The notes below the pieces were generated by a model. It did not search any database. It saw only the letters and a list, made by a program, of their open reading frames with translations, and had not been told where the DNA came from. A stretch of 47,177 bases of DNA from CAYYVJ01 sp964475115 (GTDB lineage Bacteria; Bacillota; Clostridia; Lachnospirales; Lachnospiraceae). Where the stretch lies: contig CAYYVJ010000006.1 of NCBI GenBank assembly GCA_964475115.1, forward strand, positions 1 to 47,177, read 5' to 3'. A program made the translations under genes and the position numbers. Shown one piece after another: positions 17,019 to 26,091 of the stretch. Each line of letters begins with the position of its first letter. Positions within the stretch are counted from its first letter, which is position 1.

Positions 17019-18851
17019 ATGTGCGGAATTGCAGGTTGGGTAGACTTTTCACAAGACCTTTCACATCAAGAACAAATTATAAACAAAATGACTGACTCCA
17101 TGATTTCCCGTGGACGTGATGAATCAAATTATTGGTTTTCCAGACATGCCGCTTTTGGACAAAGAAGATCAATGGTTACTAATACTAAAGAGGATAGGCA
17201 AGCTATTTCCTTCCAAAGAAATGGCAACGATTATGCGTTGGCTTATGACGGTGAACTATATAATGGAAAAGAACTTGAAAATGAGCTTTTTTCTTTTGGT
17301 CATGTCTTTCATGATAGTAACGATAGAGATGTGCTACTTAATTCTTATATCCAATGGGGCAAAAAGTGTGTTGAAAAATTCAATGGTATATTCTCCTTTG
17401 CAATCTGGGATGTAAACAAAGAGCAATTGTTCCTTGCTAGGGACCGAATAGGAATTAAACCTTTATTTTATAGCCGAAAAAACAATTCATTTTTATTTGC
17501 ATCTGAGTTAAAAGGGATTCTCGCTCATCCAATGATAGCACCTAGTCTCACCAGGGAAGGTCTTTCTGAAATATTTGTTATGGGCCCATCCAGAACACCT
17601 GGACACGGAATTTTTAAAGATATATCAGAAATAAAACCCGGAAATTATATGACCATAGACAAAAATGGATATCACACAAAGAAGTATTGGTCCTTAATTA
17701 GCAGTCCTCATAACGAATCCATAGAAAGTACAATCGAATCTGTAAGAGAATTGGTATATGATGCAGTTAAAAGGCAGTTAGTTGCAGATATGCCTATTTG
17801 TACCATGCTTTCTGGTGGGTTAGATTCTAGCGCTATTACGGCAATTGCTACAGAAGTGAATAAAGATCCAATTCAAAGTTTTTCTGTTGATTACATTGGC
17901 AATGATGTGAATTTTCATAAAAATGAGTTTCAACCTGATCCTGATTCCCCATGGGCAAAATTCGTATCTGAATACCTTGGAACAAAGCACCATACCTATT
18001 ATATTGATACTCCCCAACTGACAGATGCATTATTTCAAGCCGTTCAGGCAAGGGATATTCCTGGTATGACCGATGTCGACTCCTCTTTATACCTTTTTTG
18101 TAGCGAAATAAAGAAACATGCTCCGATTGCTTTATCTGGAGAAGGTGCAGATGAAGTGTTCGGAGGATATCCTTGGTTTTATAGAAAAGAACTTCAAGAT
18201 AACAACACTTTCCCTTGGTCAAGAAGAGCAAAAGAACGATTTGACTTTTATTCACCTGAACTTCTTGAACTTGTAAAACCAAGTGAATATATGGAACAAC
18301 GTTATGCAGAAGCTCTAGCAGAAGTCCCCCGCCTTGATACTGATACAGCTGAAAATGCTAAAGCTAGAGAATTATTTTATCTCAATTTAACGAGATGGAT
18401 GCCCACATTACTAGATAGAAATGACAGAATGAGTGCAGCGGCCGGGCTAAATGTGAGGACACCTTTCTGTGATTACACACTTTTAGAATATCTATGGAAT
18501 GTACCTTGGGAGTATAAGTATTATATGAATAGAGAAAAAGGCTTACTCAGAAAAGCATTAACTGGTATTTTACCAGAAGATGTACTATGGAGAAAAAAGA
18601 GTCCTTATCCTAAAACTCATAATCCCGAGTATCTTAACACCGTAAGAAACTTGCTTATGAAAGTTTTAAATAATAAGAACTCTCCTCTTTTAAATTTTGT
18701 AGTAGAAGACAAATTAAAAGATTTTGCCATGTCCATTACTCCCGAAACAAATATTCCATGGTTTGGTCAACTGATGAACGCTCCACAGATGCTAGCCTAT
18801 TTTATTCAGGTAGAATATTGGTTAAAAGAATATCATGTAGAAATTTTATGA
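17019..18851 (+). CDS. asnB: Asparagine synthetase B (glutamine-hydrolysing)
   Basis: 610 residues from ATG at 17019; a start 21 bp upstream is less likely because the mature N-terminus must be the Cys of MCGIAGW and AGGAGG lies at 17004-17009. The class-II glutaminase domain (about 1-200) carries the Cys nucleophile, the SRGRDE region and the YNGKELENEL block. The synthetase domain begins near 235 and has the pyrophosphate loop LSGGLDSSAIT (about 264-274), LSGEGADEVFGGYPWFY and RNDRMSAAAGLNVRTPFCD. Converts aspartate, glutamine and ATP to asparagine. It is read alone, divergent from the nitroreductase, and its stop overlaps that of the convergent acetylesterase by six bases. With AspS2-GatCAB elsewhere in the window the cell has two routes to asparagine. 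Confidence 0.95.
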   Translation: MCGIAGWVDFSQDLSHQEQIINKMTDSMISRGRDESNYWFSRHAAFGQRRSMVTNTKEDRQAISFQRNGNDYALAYDGELYNGKELENELFSFGHVFHDSNDRDVLLNSYIQWGKKCVEKFNGIFSFAIWDVNKEQLFLARDRIGIKPLFYSRKNNSFLFASELKGILAHPMIAPSLTREGLSEIFVMGPSRTPGHGIFKDISEIKPGNYMTIDKNGYHTKKYWSLISSPHNESIESTIESVRELVYDAVKRQLVADMPICTMLSGGLDSSAITAIATEVNKDPIQSFSVDYIGNDVNFHKNEFQPDPDSPWAKFVSEYLGTKHHTYYIDTPQLTDALFQAVQARDIPGMTDVDSSLYLFCSEIKKHAPIALSGEGADEVFGGYPWFYRKELQDNNTFPWSRRAKERFDFYSPELLELVKPSEYMEQRYAEALAEVPRLDTDTAENAKARELFYLNLTRWMPTLLDRNDRMSAAAGLNVRTPFCDYTLLEYLWNVPWEYKYYMNREKGLLRKALTGILPEDVLWRKKSPYPKTHNPEYLNTVRNLLMKVLNNKNSPLLNFVVEDKLKDFAMSITPETNIPWFGQLMNAPQMLAYFIQVEYWLKEYHVEIL

Positions 18852-19520
18852 CAACAAACATTCAATATAGATACCACCTAGTTCTCGAAGCCCACGCTCC
18901 ACTAATCTGGCCATAACTACAGCACCTTCATAGTGCATATGAGTATTATCAGTCTTATCCTCTTCATAATTACTATAAGTACCTGCTGGAAAATACATGA
19001 ACCATTTTCGACTATTCAAGTCACCGGTATGCTCCAGCAGTTTTTTACTACTTTTGCAAAGGTCTATATATGGGACCTTTTCTTCTTTTGCCAAATCAAT
19101 CATAGCACTAGGATAATCCGTATGGCTATCTTCGATCTTTCCATCCGTTGTAAAATGTCTTCTTGATAAAGGTGTAATAAATACAGGATGAACTTTCTTT
19201 TCTCTTGCGGCAGTTACATATTTCATCAGATACTCACGGTAGCTACTACTAGGTTCCGTGTGTCTTTCTTCATCCGCCTTTTCATCATTGTGTCCAAACT
19301 GAATAAATAGAAAGTCCCCTTTCTCCATTTTTTCTAATGCAGGTGCAAACAGCCCCTTTTCATAAAAACTTTTGGAACTTTCTCCATTCTTCGCATAGTC
19401 ATATACTTCACAATCCCTCTTACAATATAAATGAAATACTTGTCCAATTCCCGTCTGAGGATAGGTATCGATCCCGTTATAGGCTACTGTAGAGTCTCCA
19501 ACCCAATGTATTTTATTCAT
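18846..19520 (-). CDS. Rhamnogalacturonan acetylesterase-like SGNH hydrolase (CE12 type)
   Basis: 224 residues. Removes acetyl groups from galacturonic acid in rhamnogalacturonan. Catalytic blocks: HWVGDSTVAYNG (nucleophile Ser of GDS), KNGESSKSFYEKG, FIQFGHNDEKAD (GxND) and DNTHMHYEGAVVMARLV (DxxH). FITPLSRRHF and the GKIEDSHTDYP stretch are typical of this group. No signal peptide, so it should act on imported oligosaccharides. Its ATG overlaps the last codons of the GH95 gene by eight bases, implying translational coupling. Its 3' end overlaps asnB on the other strand. Confidence 0.92.
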   Translation of the reverse strand: MNKIHWVGDSTVAYNGIDTYPQTGIGQVFHLYCKRDCEVYDYAKNGESSKSFYEKGLFAPALEKMEKGDFLFIQFGHNDEKADEERHTEPSSSYREYLMKYVTAAREKKVHPVFITPLSRRHFTTDGKIEDSHTDYPSAMIDLAKEEKVPYIDLCKSSKKLLEHTGDLNSRKWFMYFPAGTYSNYEEDKTDNTHMHYEGAVVMARLVERGLRELGGIYIECLLS

Positions 19521-21879
19521 AAATACCTCCTTTTTCTGTGTTTAATGAAAATCTTCTTCCTGCTGATAGTTCTAGAACAGCTCCACTTCTAAAGTTCGTA
19601 ATTTTTTCTTTTATAAACCCTGGTAGGTACAATTGCACCTTTGTCTCCCTATCTGCAATAATCACCACATTAAATTCCAGTGCTTCTATATCCCATTTCA
19701 TATTTAACTTACCCGTCATAAATCTCAAGTTGTTGATAGAACCTTTAGCTAATCTTTCTGGTAATGCAGGAAGTAGCTTTATAAAGTCCTTTCCAGCATA
19801 GAGAAGCATTTCTTGAATTGCTTCTACCAACCCCATTGCAGCATCTAATTGCACTGGAGCTTCATTACCTTTTCCTAAGGATAAACCCATACCTCTATAG
19901 TCATTATGCAATGTAAAAAAGTTCTTTAAGAGACAAGCCTTACTTAGAATATCTAAACATTCTATAGCCTTCTCAGGTTTCTCAAAACGAGAGTAGATAC
20001 AAGACATATGAGCTAGGGACCAGCCTGTCTGTGCTCCTAAAACTCTCTTATCTACTGCCTTTTCAAAAGCATTTATTAAATCGTCATCATCTCTTCCCTT
20101 TACTACTTCTGAACTTGGAAATACTGGATAGATATGAGATAAATGTCTATGATTATACCTTTGTTCTAGTCCGAGGTATTGCCATTCTTTCATATCTCCC
20201 TCTTCCGTTGTCTCATAAGAAGGAAGGTTAAGGATAATATCTTTCCAAATCTCCTGCTTACCTTCAAAAACACCCTCTTGTTTAGAAAGCTCCAAAAGGT
20301 TTGACATAAGTTCCTTAATGATAGCAATGTCCATGGTTGAATTCACTACAGAAGGACAAGGATGAGCCATATCTGGGGTTTCACCTGGAATTAAATTACC
20401 TGGGGTGTTTTCAGGAGAAACAGAAGGATAGATTTTATAGATTCCATTCTCTTCTTTCACGAGATAGTGTTCATAAAACTCTGCAGCTTCTAGCATAAAT
20501 GGAATAATCTCACTATATAAGGTTTCACTATCACCAGTATAAAGATAATAATCATAAAAATGTTGCGCTAGCCAACCTGCACAGCCTATCCAATTAACAA
20601 TTACAGGAACAATCTGATTTGGAAAATAATTCCCCGGTGTAGTTCCTGCCGAAACATAGATCCCAGGAATTCCAAATATTTTTTTTGCGCAATCCCTAAA
20701 ATCATCCATTCGTTCCACGTAATATTTAATCAAGGGCTTCATAGTAAAGTGTAAATCACCTGCCAAGGTATGCCAATAAATCATTTGTACATTTTCATTA
20801 GCCATATTGTGCGGCCACATCATGGTATATCTACCATGCCATAAACCATATAGCGAAAAGGGTAAGCCATCTTCGCGTGTTCCACAAACCATAAGATAAC
20901 GTCCAAATCTCCATTGCTTTTCTAAAAGTTCTGGACTAGCCACATCATCATAGGCTTCTGCTAGTAATTCTTCATTACTTTTTTCTGAGCATTTTGCAAT
21001 ACTAAGTTCAACGCTACGGTACAAAGGTTCATGAAGCTTCTGATGTTCTATTTTCATCTCTAAATAATCATACTCTTCTATTGGAATCATAGGTGTTGCA
21101 TCAATTGCAGTATCATAACTTTCTTTGATAAAAGGTTTTACTACCAATAATAATTTCTTACATTTTTTTATAGATACCTTGCCATTTTCCAAATTATTTA
21201 TTTCACCATCAGAAATAATCCTACCAACTGCACCATAGTAAGTATTATCTTCATGTCTAGCATAAAAACCAATTATATTCTGATTAGAATAGGAACCTAT
21301 ATTATTACTTTCTTCTAAGCTTTTTCTTTTACTCAACCCATCTTCTTCAAATGTTTCATGAAAGTCCAAACTAAGAGTCATATCCATAGTTGCATTCTCT
21401 GAAATCATTTCATAAAATATTAAATCACGACTTCTTGATACAAATAAGTTCCTAGAAAATACATCGTTACTTTCCTTCCAAGAAACTGTAACTTCACCTG
21501 AATCCATATGAACCATTCTACGGTATTTTTGAAAAGGTCTTCTATCTAAAACCTCTAATCGAATATCACAAACAGAACAAGGATCTCCAAGACGCGAGTC
21601 GTATCCTGCTTCTACTAATGCATTCGTGCTAATCCAGTTGGAATCCCAATAATCTCCTTTATCTATTCCTTCACGTGTCTTGTTTAGAGTTTCATGAACA
21701 TCCGGTAATTCTTGCACTTTTCCTAGAGTCCATAACTCAGTATGATTAATAACAACGGTTTCTTGCGCTATTCCTCCATATATCAAAGCTCCTATTTTTC
21801 CATTACCTGTAGGTGCCCCTTCTCGGTACATATCACGATGCCATGCTGCAGGTGACTTCATAATTAAAACATCTTTCAT
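19513..21879 (-). CDS. GH95-family glycoside hydrolase (alpha-L-fucosidase / alpha-L-galactosidase type)
   Basis: 788 residues from ATG at 21879, chosen because CGGAGG lies just upstream. N-terminal blocks PAAWHRDMYREGAPTGNGKI, GALIYGGIAQETVVINHTEL and W match the GH95 opening. The barrel carries FGRYLMVCGTRE, an LYGLWHGRYTMMWPHNMANE region aligned with the usual QGIWN...YT.NIN segment, SVSPENTPGN, HRHLSHIYPVFPSSEV and GAQTGWSLAHMSCIYSRFEK. Characterised GH95 members hydrolyse alpha-1,2-linked L-fucose or L-galactose. The QGIWN segment differs from the best-known members, so specificity may differ. No signal peptide. Coupled to the acetylesterase, so a pectic side chain such as rhamnogalacturonan is a plausible target. 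Confidence 0.87.
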   Translation of the reverse strand: MKDVLIMKSPAAWHRDMYREGAPTGNGKIGALIYGGIAQETVVINHTELWTLGKVQELPDVHETLNKTREGIDKGDYWDSNWISTNALVEAGYDSRLGDPCSVCDIRLEVLDRRPFQKYRRMVHMDSGEVTVSWKESNDVFSRNLFVSRSRDLIFYEMISENATMDMTLSLDFHETFEEDGLSKRKSLEESNNIGSYSNQNIIGFYARHEDNTYYGAVGRIISDGEINNLENGKVSIKKCKKLLLVVKPFIKESYDTAIDATPMIPIEEYDYLEMKIEHQKLHEPLYRSVELSIAKCSEKSNEELLAEAYDDVASPELLEKQWRFGRYLMVCGTREDGLPFSLYGLWHGRYTMMWPHNMANENVQMIYWHTLAGDLHFTMKPLIKYYVERMDDFRDCAKKIFGIPGIYVSAGTTPGNYFPNQIVPVIVNWIGCAGWLAQHFYDYYLYTGDSETLYSEIIPFMLEAAEFYEHYLVKEENGIYKIYPSVSPENTPGNLIPGETPDMAHPCPSVVNSTMDIAIIKELMSNLLELSKQEGVFEGKQEIWKDIILNLPSYETTEEGDMKEWQYLGLEQRYNHRHLSHIYPVFPSSEVVKGRDDDDLINAFEKAVDKRVLGAQTGWSLAHMSCIYSRFEKPEKAIECLDILSKACLLKNFFTLHNDYRGMGLSLGKGNEAPVQLDAAMGLVEAIQEMLLYAGKDFIKLLPALPERLAKGSINNLRFMTGKLNMKWDIEALEFNVVIIADRETKVQLYLPGFIKEKITNFRSGAVLELSAGRRFSLNTEKGGIYE

Positions 21880-21948
21880 TTTCTGCCTCCGTTTTTTTGT
21901 TCTCAATGTTTTATTTTACATTACTTTTTATACTTTCTTCATACTTTT

Positions 21949-22041
21949 CTACCCACAGCCACGGTACTCTAACTTCTTTAAACCATCTATAATCAAAGGT
22001 ACCGCATTTTCATTACCTACATAACCAATTATTCCACACAC
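21949..22041 (-). pseudogene. glmS: 5' fragment of glmS (glucosamine-6-phosphate synthase)
   Basis: AGGAGG, then a GTG at 22041 and VCGIIGYVGNENAVPLIIDG and LKKLEYRG, followed within two codons by a stop. This is the N-terminus of GlmS (class-II glutaminase with Cys2); the normal continuation YDSAGIAV and about 570 residues are gone. The downstream 21880-21948 has nothing recognisable. Also see the adjoining purA and gdhA fragments. Confidence 0.78.
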
Positions 22042-22086
22042 AATATACCCTCCTAATTCTGTCTATCAATCTATTTATACGGATGA

Positions 22087-22299
22087 TTACATTACAATAT
22101 AATCCTCTCTCATAGGTCCTACTGATACATATTTAATAGGACAACCCACAGCATCTTCTATATATTTGATATAATCAAGTGCTTCCTTTGGTAAATCCTC
22201 TTTTTTTCTACATCCCGAAATATCAGTTTTAAAACCTTCAAGGTATTCATATATAGGTTTTGCTTTTACTAGCTTATCACCTACTGGGAAGTCTAATTT
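22087..22299 (-). pseudogene. purA: 3' fragment of purA (adenylosuccinate synthetase)
   Basis: About 70 codons: KLDFPVGDKLVKAKPIYEYL, EGFKTDISGCRKKEDLPKEA and LDYIKYIEDAVGCPIKYVSV followed by GPMREDYIVM and a stop. This is the C-terminus of PurA. It is joined directly, out of frame, to a gdhA fragment; the first ~360 codons including the GTP-binding region are absent. Confidence 0.85.
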
Positions 22300-22603
22300 G
22301 CTGAACAGTTTGTAAATCAATACCATTCTCATCATATACATATCCATTAGAATCACTTACAGTTACAACCTTTGCACCTAACTGCTGTGCTTTTTCAGTA
22401 GCATAAATAGCTACATTACCAGTAAGTCGTTTATATTGACCATACATAAAACCCATTTCACGTGCACCAACACCAATATCTCCAGCTGGTACATCAACAT
22501 CTGCACCAATGTGGCGATAAAGCTCATTTATCAAACTTTGACAAAAGGTTCCACAAGACGTTCTAAGATTCCTGCTTTTTCATATTCTGGATGTATAGTT
22601 CAT
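22297..22603 (-). pseudogene. gdhA: gdhA (NADP-glutamate dehydrogenase) reduced to three joined pieces
   Basis: From ATG at 22603 (AAAGGAG upstream) the pieces are, in order: HPEYEKAGILERLVEP; FCQSLINELYRHIGADVDVP with AGDIGVGAREMGFMYGQYKR; and NVAIYATEKAQQLGAKVVTV with SDSNGYVYDENGIDLQTVQQ. All are well-known GdhA blocks. Between pieces one and two the substrate-binding region is gone; between two and three the Rossmann GSGxxG region is gone. The third piece then runs into purA. At least three separate deletions are needed. Confidence 0.85.
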
Positions 22604-22676
22604 GTCTTTTGCTCCTTTATCTTTATAAACTGAGTTATAATAAAAAAAATAGGCGTAACAATAAAAGAGCCTTTGC

Positions 22677-22776
22677 NNNNNNNNNNNNNNNNNNNNNNNN
22701 NNNNNNNNNNNNNNNNNNNNNNNNNNNNNNNNNNNNNNNNNNNNNNNNNNNNNNNNNNNNNNNNNNNNNNNNNNNN
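22677..22776. other. Scaffold gap (100 N)
   Basis: Exactly 100 N, the usual placeholder for a gap of unknown length, between the gdhA remnant and gatB. The true content and distance are unknown. Confidence 0.98.
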
Positions 22777-22825
22777 TCAATATTTTTTCTATCATCTTAT
22801 TTTCTTATAAGTTCATAATTTTATT

Positions 22826-24259
22826 TTAAAGCAATTCTTTTAATATATTGTTAATTAGACCTGGATCCGCTTTTCCTTGCATTGCTTTCATTGTTTGACC
22901 AACCAAGAAAACAATTACTTTTTCTTTACCACTATGATAATCCTCCACCGATTGAGGATTTTTTGCAATTACTTCTTCTACTGTTTTACGTAGAGCACCT
23001 TCATTGTTTACAATCCTTAAGCCTTTTTCTTCCACATATTTGACTGGATCAATATCTTTATCAAAGATAATTTCAAATACTTCTTTTGCAACTGTGGAGT
23101 TAATGATTTTATTATCTACCAGCTCTATTAACTTAGCAAGATTTTCAGGTGAAAAACGAATATCTTCCACTTCCATCTCATGTTCTTTTAAGAGACGCAT
23201 TGTTTCAACCATTAACCAGTTAGAAACTTTTTTAGGTTGTTTATACATCGCAACCGTTGCTTCAAAAATATCTGACATGTGCTTAGAATTTGTAATAATA
23301 TCAATATCATATTTTGGAATATCAAATTCTATCTTATAGCGATTCATTTTTTCTGTACGAAGTTCTGGCTGACTTGCTTTAATATCTGCAATCCATTCAT
23401 CACTAATACTAATAGGAACTAAATCTGGATCGGGAAAATAACGATAATCTTGAGCATCTTCTTTACTACGCATAGCAAATGAGCATTCTTTATTATCATC
23501 CCAACGCCTTGTCTCTTGTGTCACCGTTTTCCCTTCTTCTAGTAACTCTATTTGACGAACCTTTTCCCCTTCAATTGCTCTCGCAATCGCTTTAAAGGAA
23601 TTTAAGTTTTTCATTTCAGTGCGTATGCCAAGTTCTTGTGTTCCTACTTCTCGAATGGATAAGTTAACATCCACTCGCATAGAACCTTCTTGTAACTTAC
23701 AATCACTTGCTCCAAGGTATTGAATAATGAGTCTTAATTTTTCAAGGTATGCAATTACCTCATCTGCAGAACGCATGTCTGGTTCTGATACAATTTCAAT
23801 TAATGGCACTCCTGAACGGTTGTAGTCTACTAAAGAACAGTCTTCCCATTCATCATGAATTAATTTACCTGCATCCTCTTCCATGTGAATCTCATGAATA
23901 CCTATGGTTTTGTTCCCTGCAACTGTTTCTATTTCAATTCCACCATTGCGGCAGATGGGAAGATATAATTGTGAAATTTGGTAGTTTTGCGGGTTGTCTG
24001 GATAAAAATAGTTTTTTCTATCAAATTTACTATATTGAGTGATTGCACAGTTTGTAGCTAGACCAACTGCAATTGCATATTCCACCACTTGTTTGTTAAG
24101 TACTGGAAGAGAACCTGGCATGCCTGTACACACTGGACATGTATGGGTATTTGGAGAACCACCAAATTCAGTTGTACATCCACAGAAAATTTTAGTTTTT
24201 GTAGCAAGTTCAACATGGACTTCCAATCCAATTACTATTTCATATTGTTTTGCCATCAT
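22826..24259 (-). CDS. gatB: Aspartyl/glutamyl-tRNA amidotransferase subunit B
   Basis: 477 residues, standard length. Binds misacylated tRNA, activates Asp or Glu with ATP and transfers ammonia delivered from GatA. Landmarks: EIVIGLEVHVELATKTKIFC, CPVCTGMPGSLPVLN, the metal-ligand cysteines in that region (CGCTTEF), DRKNYFYPDNPQNYQISQ, YNRSGVPLIEIVSEPD and the C-terminal YqeY-like tail. The start ATG at 24259 overlaps the gatA stop (ATGA type); the next ATG is one codon later and equally possible. Last gene of the aspS-gatC-gatA-gatB operon. Confidence 0.97.
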   Translation of the reverse strand: MMAKQYEIVIGLEVHVELATKTKIFCGCTTEFGGSPNTHTCPVCTGMPGSLPVLNKQVVEYAIAVGLATNCAITQYSKFDRKNYFYPDNPQNYQISQLYLPICRNGGIEIETVAGNKTIGIHEIHMEEDAGKLIHDEWEDCSLVDYNRSGVPLIEIVSEPDMRSADEVIAYLEKLRLIIQYLGASDCKLQEGSMRVDVNLSIREVGTQELGIRTEMKNLNSFKAIARAIEGEKVRQIELLEEGKTVTQETRRWDDNKECSFAMRSKEDAQDYRYFPDPDLVPISISDEWIADIKASQPELRTEKMNRYKIEFDIPKYDIDIITNSKHMSDIFEATVAMYKQPKKVSNWLMVETMRLLKEHEMEVEDIRFSPENLAKLIELVDNKIINSTVAKEVFEIIFDKDIDPVKYVEEKGLRIVNNEGALRKTVEEVIAKNPQSVEDYHSGKEKVIVFLVGQTMKAMQGKADPGLINNILKELL

Positions 24260-25740
24260 GATATCTCCTTTCCATTTTCATTTTCAAGTGATGCTGTACC
24301 AAAAATCCCTCTAGCTTGTTCATAGGTATACGCAGCCTGAATTAGTGTCTTTTCATGAAAGCAATCACCAATTAATTGCATACCAATTGGTAAGCCATTG
24401 GAATCTTTTCCACAAGGAACGCTAATACCTGGAAGGCCTGCTAGATTAAGGGAAATTGTATAAATATCACCTAAATACATTTTAATAGGATCTGATAAAC
24501 TTTCTCCTAATTTTAGAGCTGTTGTTGGAGCAACTGGTCCTAGGATAACATCATATTTTGTAAAAGCTGCATCAAATGCTTTTTTTATCAAAGCCTTTAC
24601 TCGTAAAGCTTTTAAGTAATATGCATCATAGTAGCCTGAGCTTAATACAAATGATCCGAGCATAATTCTACGTTTTACTTCAGGTCCAAATCCTTCTGAG
24701 CGAGTCTTTTTATACATAGAATGTAGTCCCGCAAATTCTTCTGTTCGATAACCATATTTAATCCCATCAAAACGTTCTAAATTTGAACTAGCTTCTGCTG
24801 ATGCAATTGTGTAGTAAGCTGGGATTGCATATTCAACAAGACTCAAATCAAATTCTTCTATAATAGCACCTTTTTCCTGTAGTACTTTTGCGGCTTTCAT
24901 TACAGAAGCTTTTACTTCTGGATCAAGACCTTCTCCAAAATAATCTTTTGGTATCCCAATTTTCATGCCTTTTACATCATCAATAAGCGCTGATGTAAAG
25001 TCCGTATCATCTCTTTTCACAGAAGTGGAATCTTTTGTGTCATGATTTGCAATTATTTCTAAAATAGTTGCACAATCTGTAACGTCTTTACAAAGAGGTC
25101 CAATTTGGTCAAGCGAGGAACCATATGCGATAAGCCCATAACGAGGCACTGTTCCATACGTAGGTTTCATACCAACAATACCACAGAATGAAGCCGGTTG
25201 ACGAATTGATCCACCTGTATCTGAACCTAGGGCAAAGAAACATTCTTTGGCTGCAACTGCAGCTGCTGAACCGCCTGAAGACCCGCCAGGAACATGGGCA
25301 ATATTCCACGGATTTTTGGTCACACCATATGCCGAAGTCTCGGTTGTGCTTCCCATCGCAAATTCATCCATATTTGTCTTTCCAATCATAACTGTTCCTG
25401 CTTTTTCAAGGCTTTCCACAGCAGTTGCTGAGTATGTTGGAACAAAATTACCTAATATTTTAGAAGAACATGTTGTTACTATTCCTTCTGTACACATATT
25501 ATCTTTTATAGCAACTGGTACACCCGCAAGCGGTCCAGAAAGTGATCCATTATCAATTAATATTTGAATTTCCTCCGCTTTTTTTAAGGCAGCTTCTTTA
25601 TTTACTGTAACAAAACAATGATAAGTATTGTCACTCTTCTCTATTTGATCAAGAACAGCTTTTGTTGCTTCTACAACAGTAACTTCACCTGACTTTATTT
25701 TTTTACCCAGTTCTACTGCGGTACAATCTAATATACTCAT
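24256..25740 (-). CDS. gatA: Aspartyl/glutamyl-tRNA amidotransferase subunit A
   Basis: 494 residues. Glutaminase/amidase subunit of GatCAB. The amidase-signature triad is present: Lys in VPVAIKDNMCTEG, Ser in PGGSSGGSAAAVAAKE, and the nucleophile Ser in LGSDTGGSIRQPASFCG. Downstream DVILGPVAPTTALKLGE and AGLPGISVPCG are typical. Ten bases after gatC and overlapping gatB, so subunits are made in fixed order. Confidence 0.97.
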   Translation of the reverse strand: MSILDCTAVELGKKIKSGEVTVVEATKAVLDQIEKSDNTYHCFVTVNKEAALKKAEEIQILIDNGSLSGPLAGVPVAIKDNMCTEGIVTTCSSKILGNFVPTYSATAVESLEKAGTVMIGKTNMDEFAMGSTTETSAYGVTKNPWNIAHVPGGSSGGSAAAVAAKECFFALGSDTGGSIRQPASFCGIVGMKPTYGTVPRYGLIAYGSSLDQIGPLCKDVTDCATILEIIANHDTKDSTSVKRDDTDFTSALIDDVKGMKIGIPKDYFGEGLDPEVKASVMKAAKVLQEKGAIIEEFDLSLVEYAIPAYYTIASAEASSNLERFDGIKYGYRTEEFAGLHSMYKKTRSEGFGPEVKRRIMLGSFVLSSGYYDAYYLKALRVKALIKKAFDAAFTKYDVILGPVAPTTALKLGESLSDPIKMYLGDIYTISLNLAGLPGISVPCGKDSNGLPIGMQLIGDCFHEKTLIQAAYTYEQARGIFGTASLENENGKEIS

Positions 25741-25750
25741 TCGTCTCCTC

Positions 25751-26044
25751 CTATTCTACCGTACGTGGTACTTTGAATGCCCCATCTTTTTTTGCCGGTG
25801 CGTTAGACAAAATATTATCTCTATCATCACCGTTTACAACAACATCTTCTCTAAATATATTATTCAATGGAAAAACGTGACTCATTGGTTCCACGCCTTC
25901 TGTATCTAATTCACTTAATTTATCGATATAATCTAACATGCTGGCCATATCTTTTTTTGCTTGATCTTTTTCTTCATCAGAAAGTTCCAGTTTTGCTAAA
26001 ATGCCAACATAGTCTATTGTTTCATCGTTTATTATATTTGCCAT
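25751..26044 (-). CDS. gatC: Aspartyl/glutamyl-tRNA amidotransferase subunit C
   Basis: 97 residues, normal length. Wraps around GatA and stabilises the complex. Family features: VGILAKLELSDEEKDQ, a short helix MLDYIDKLSELDTEGVEPMS, the HVFPLNNIFREDVV loop and the C-terminal APAKKDGAFKVPRTVE. Follows aspS by 48 bp and precedes gatA by 10 bp. Confidence 0.96.
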   Translation of the reverse strand: MANIINDETIDYVGILAKLELSDEEKDQAKKDMASMLDYIDKLSELDTEGVEPMSHVFPLNNIFREDVVVNGDDRDNILSNAPAKKDGAFKVPRTVE

Positions 26045-26091
26045 AATTATTTCCCTTTCATATTTTGAGATAGTCGTATTTTAAGATAAGA

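Noticed and set aside
21949..22030. Alternative frame reading WFKEVRVPWLWVEKYEES
   Set aside because: It overlaps the glmS fragment, which has a family-exact N-terminus and ribosome binding site; the other frame is a by-product.
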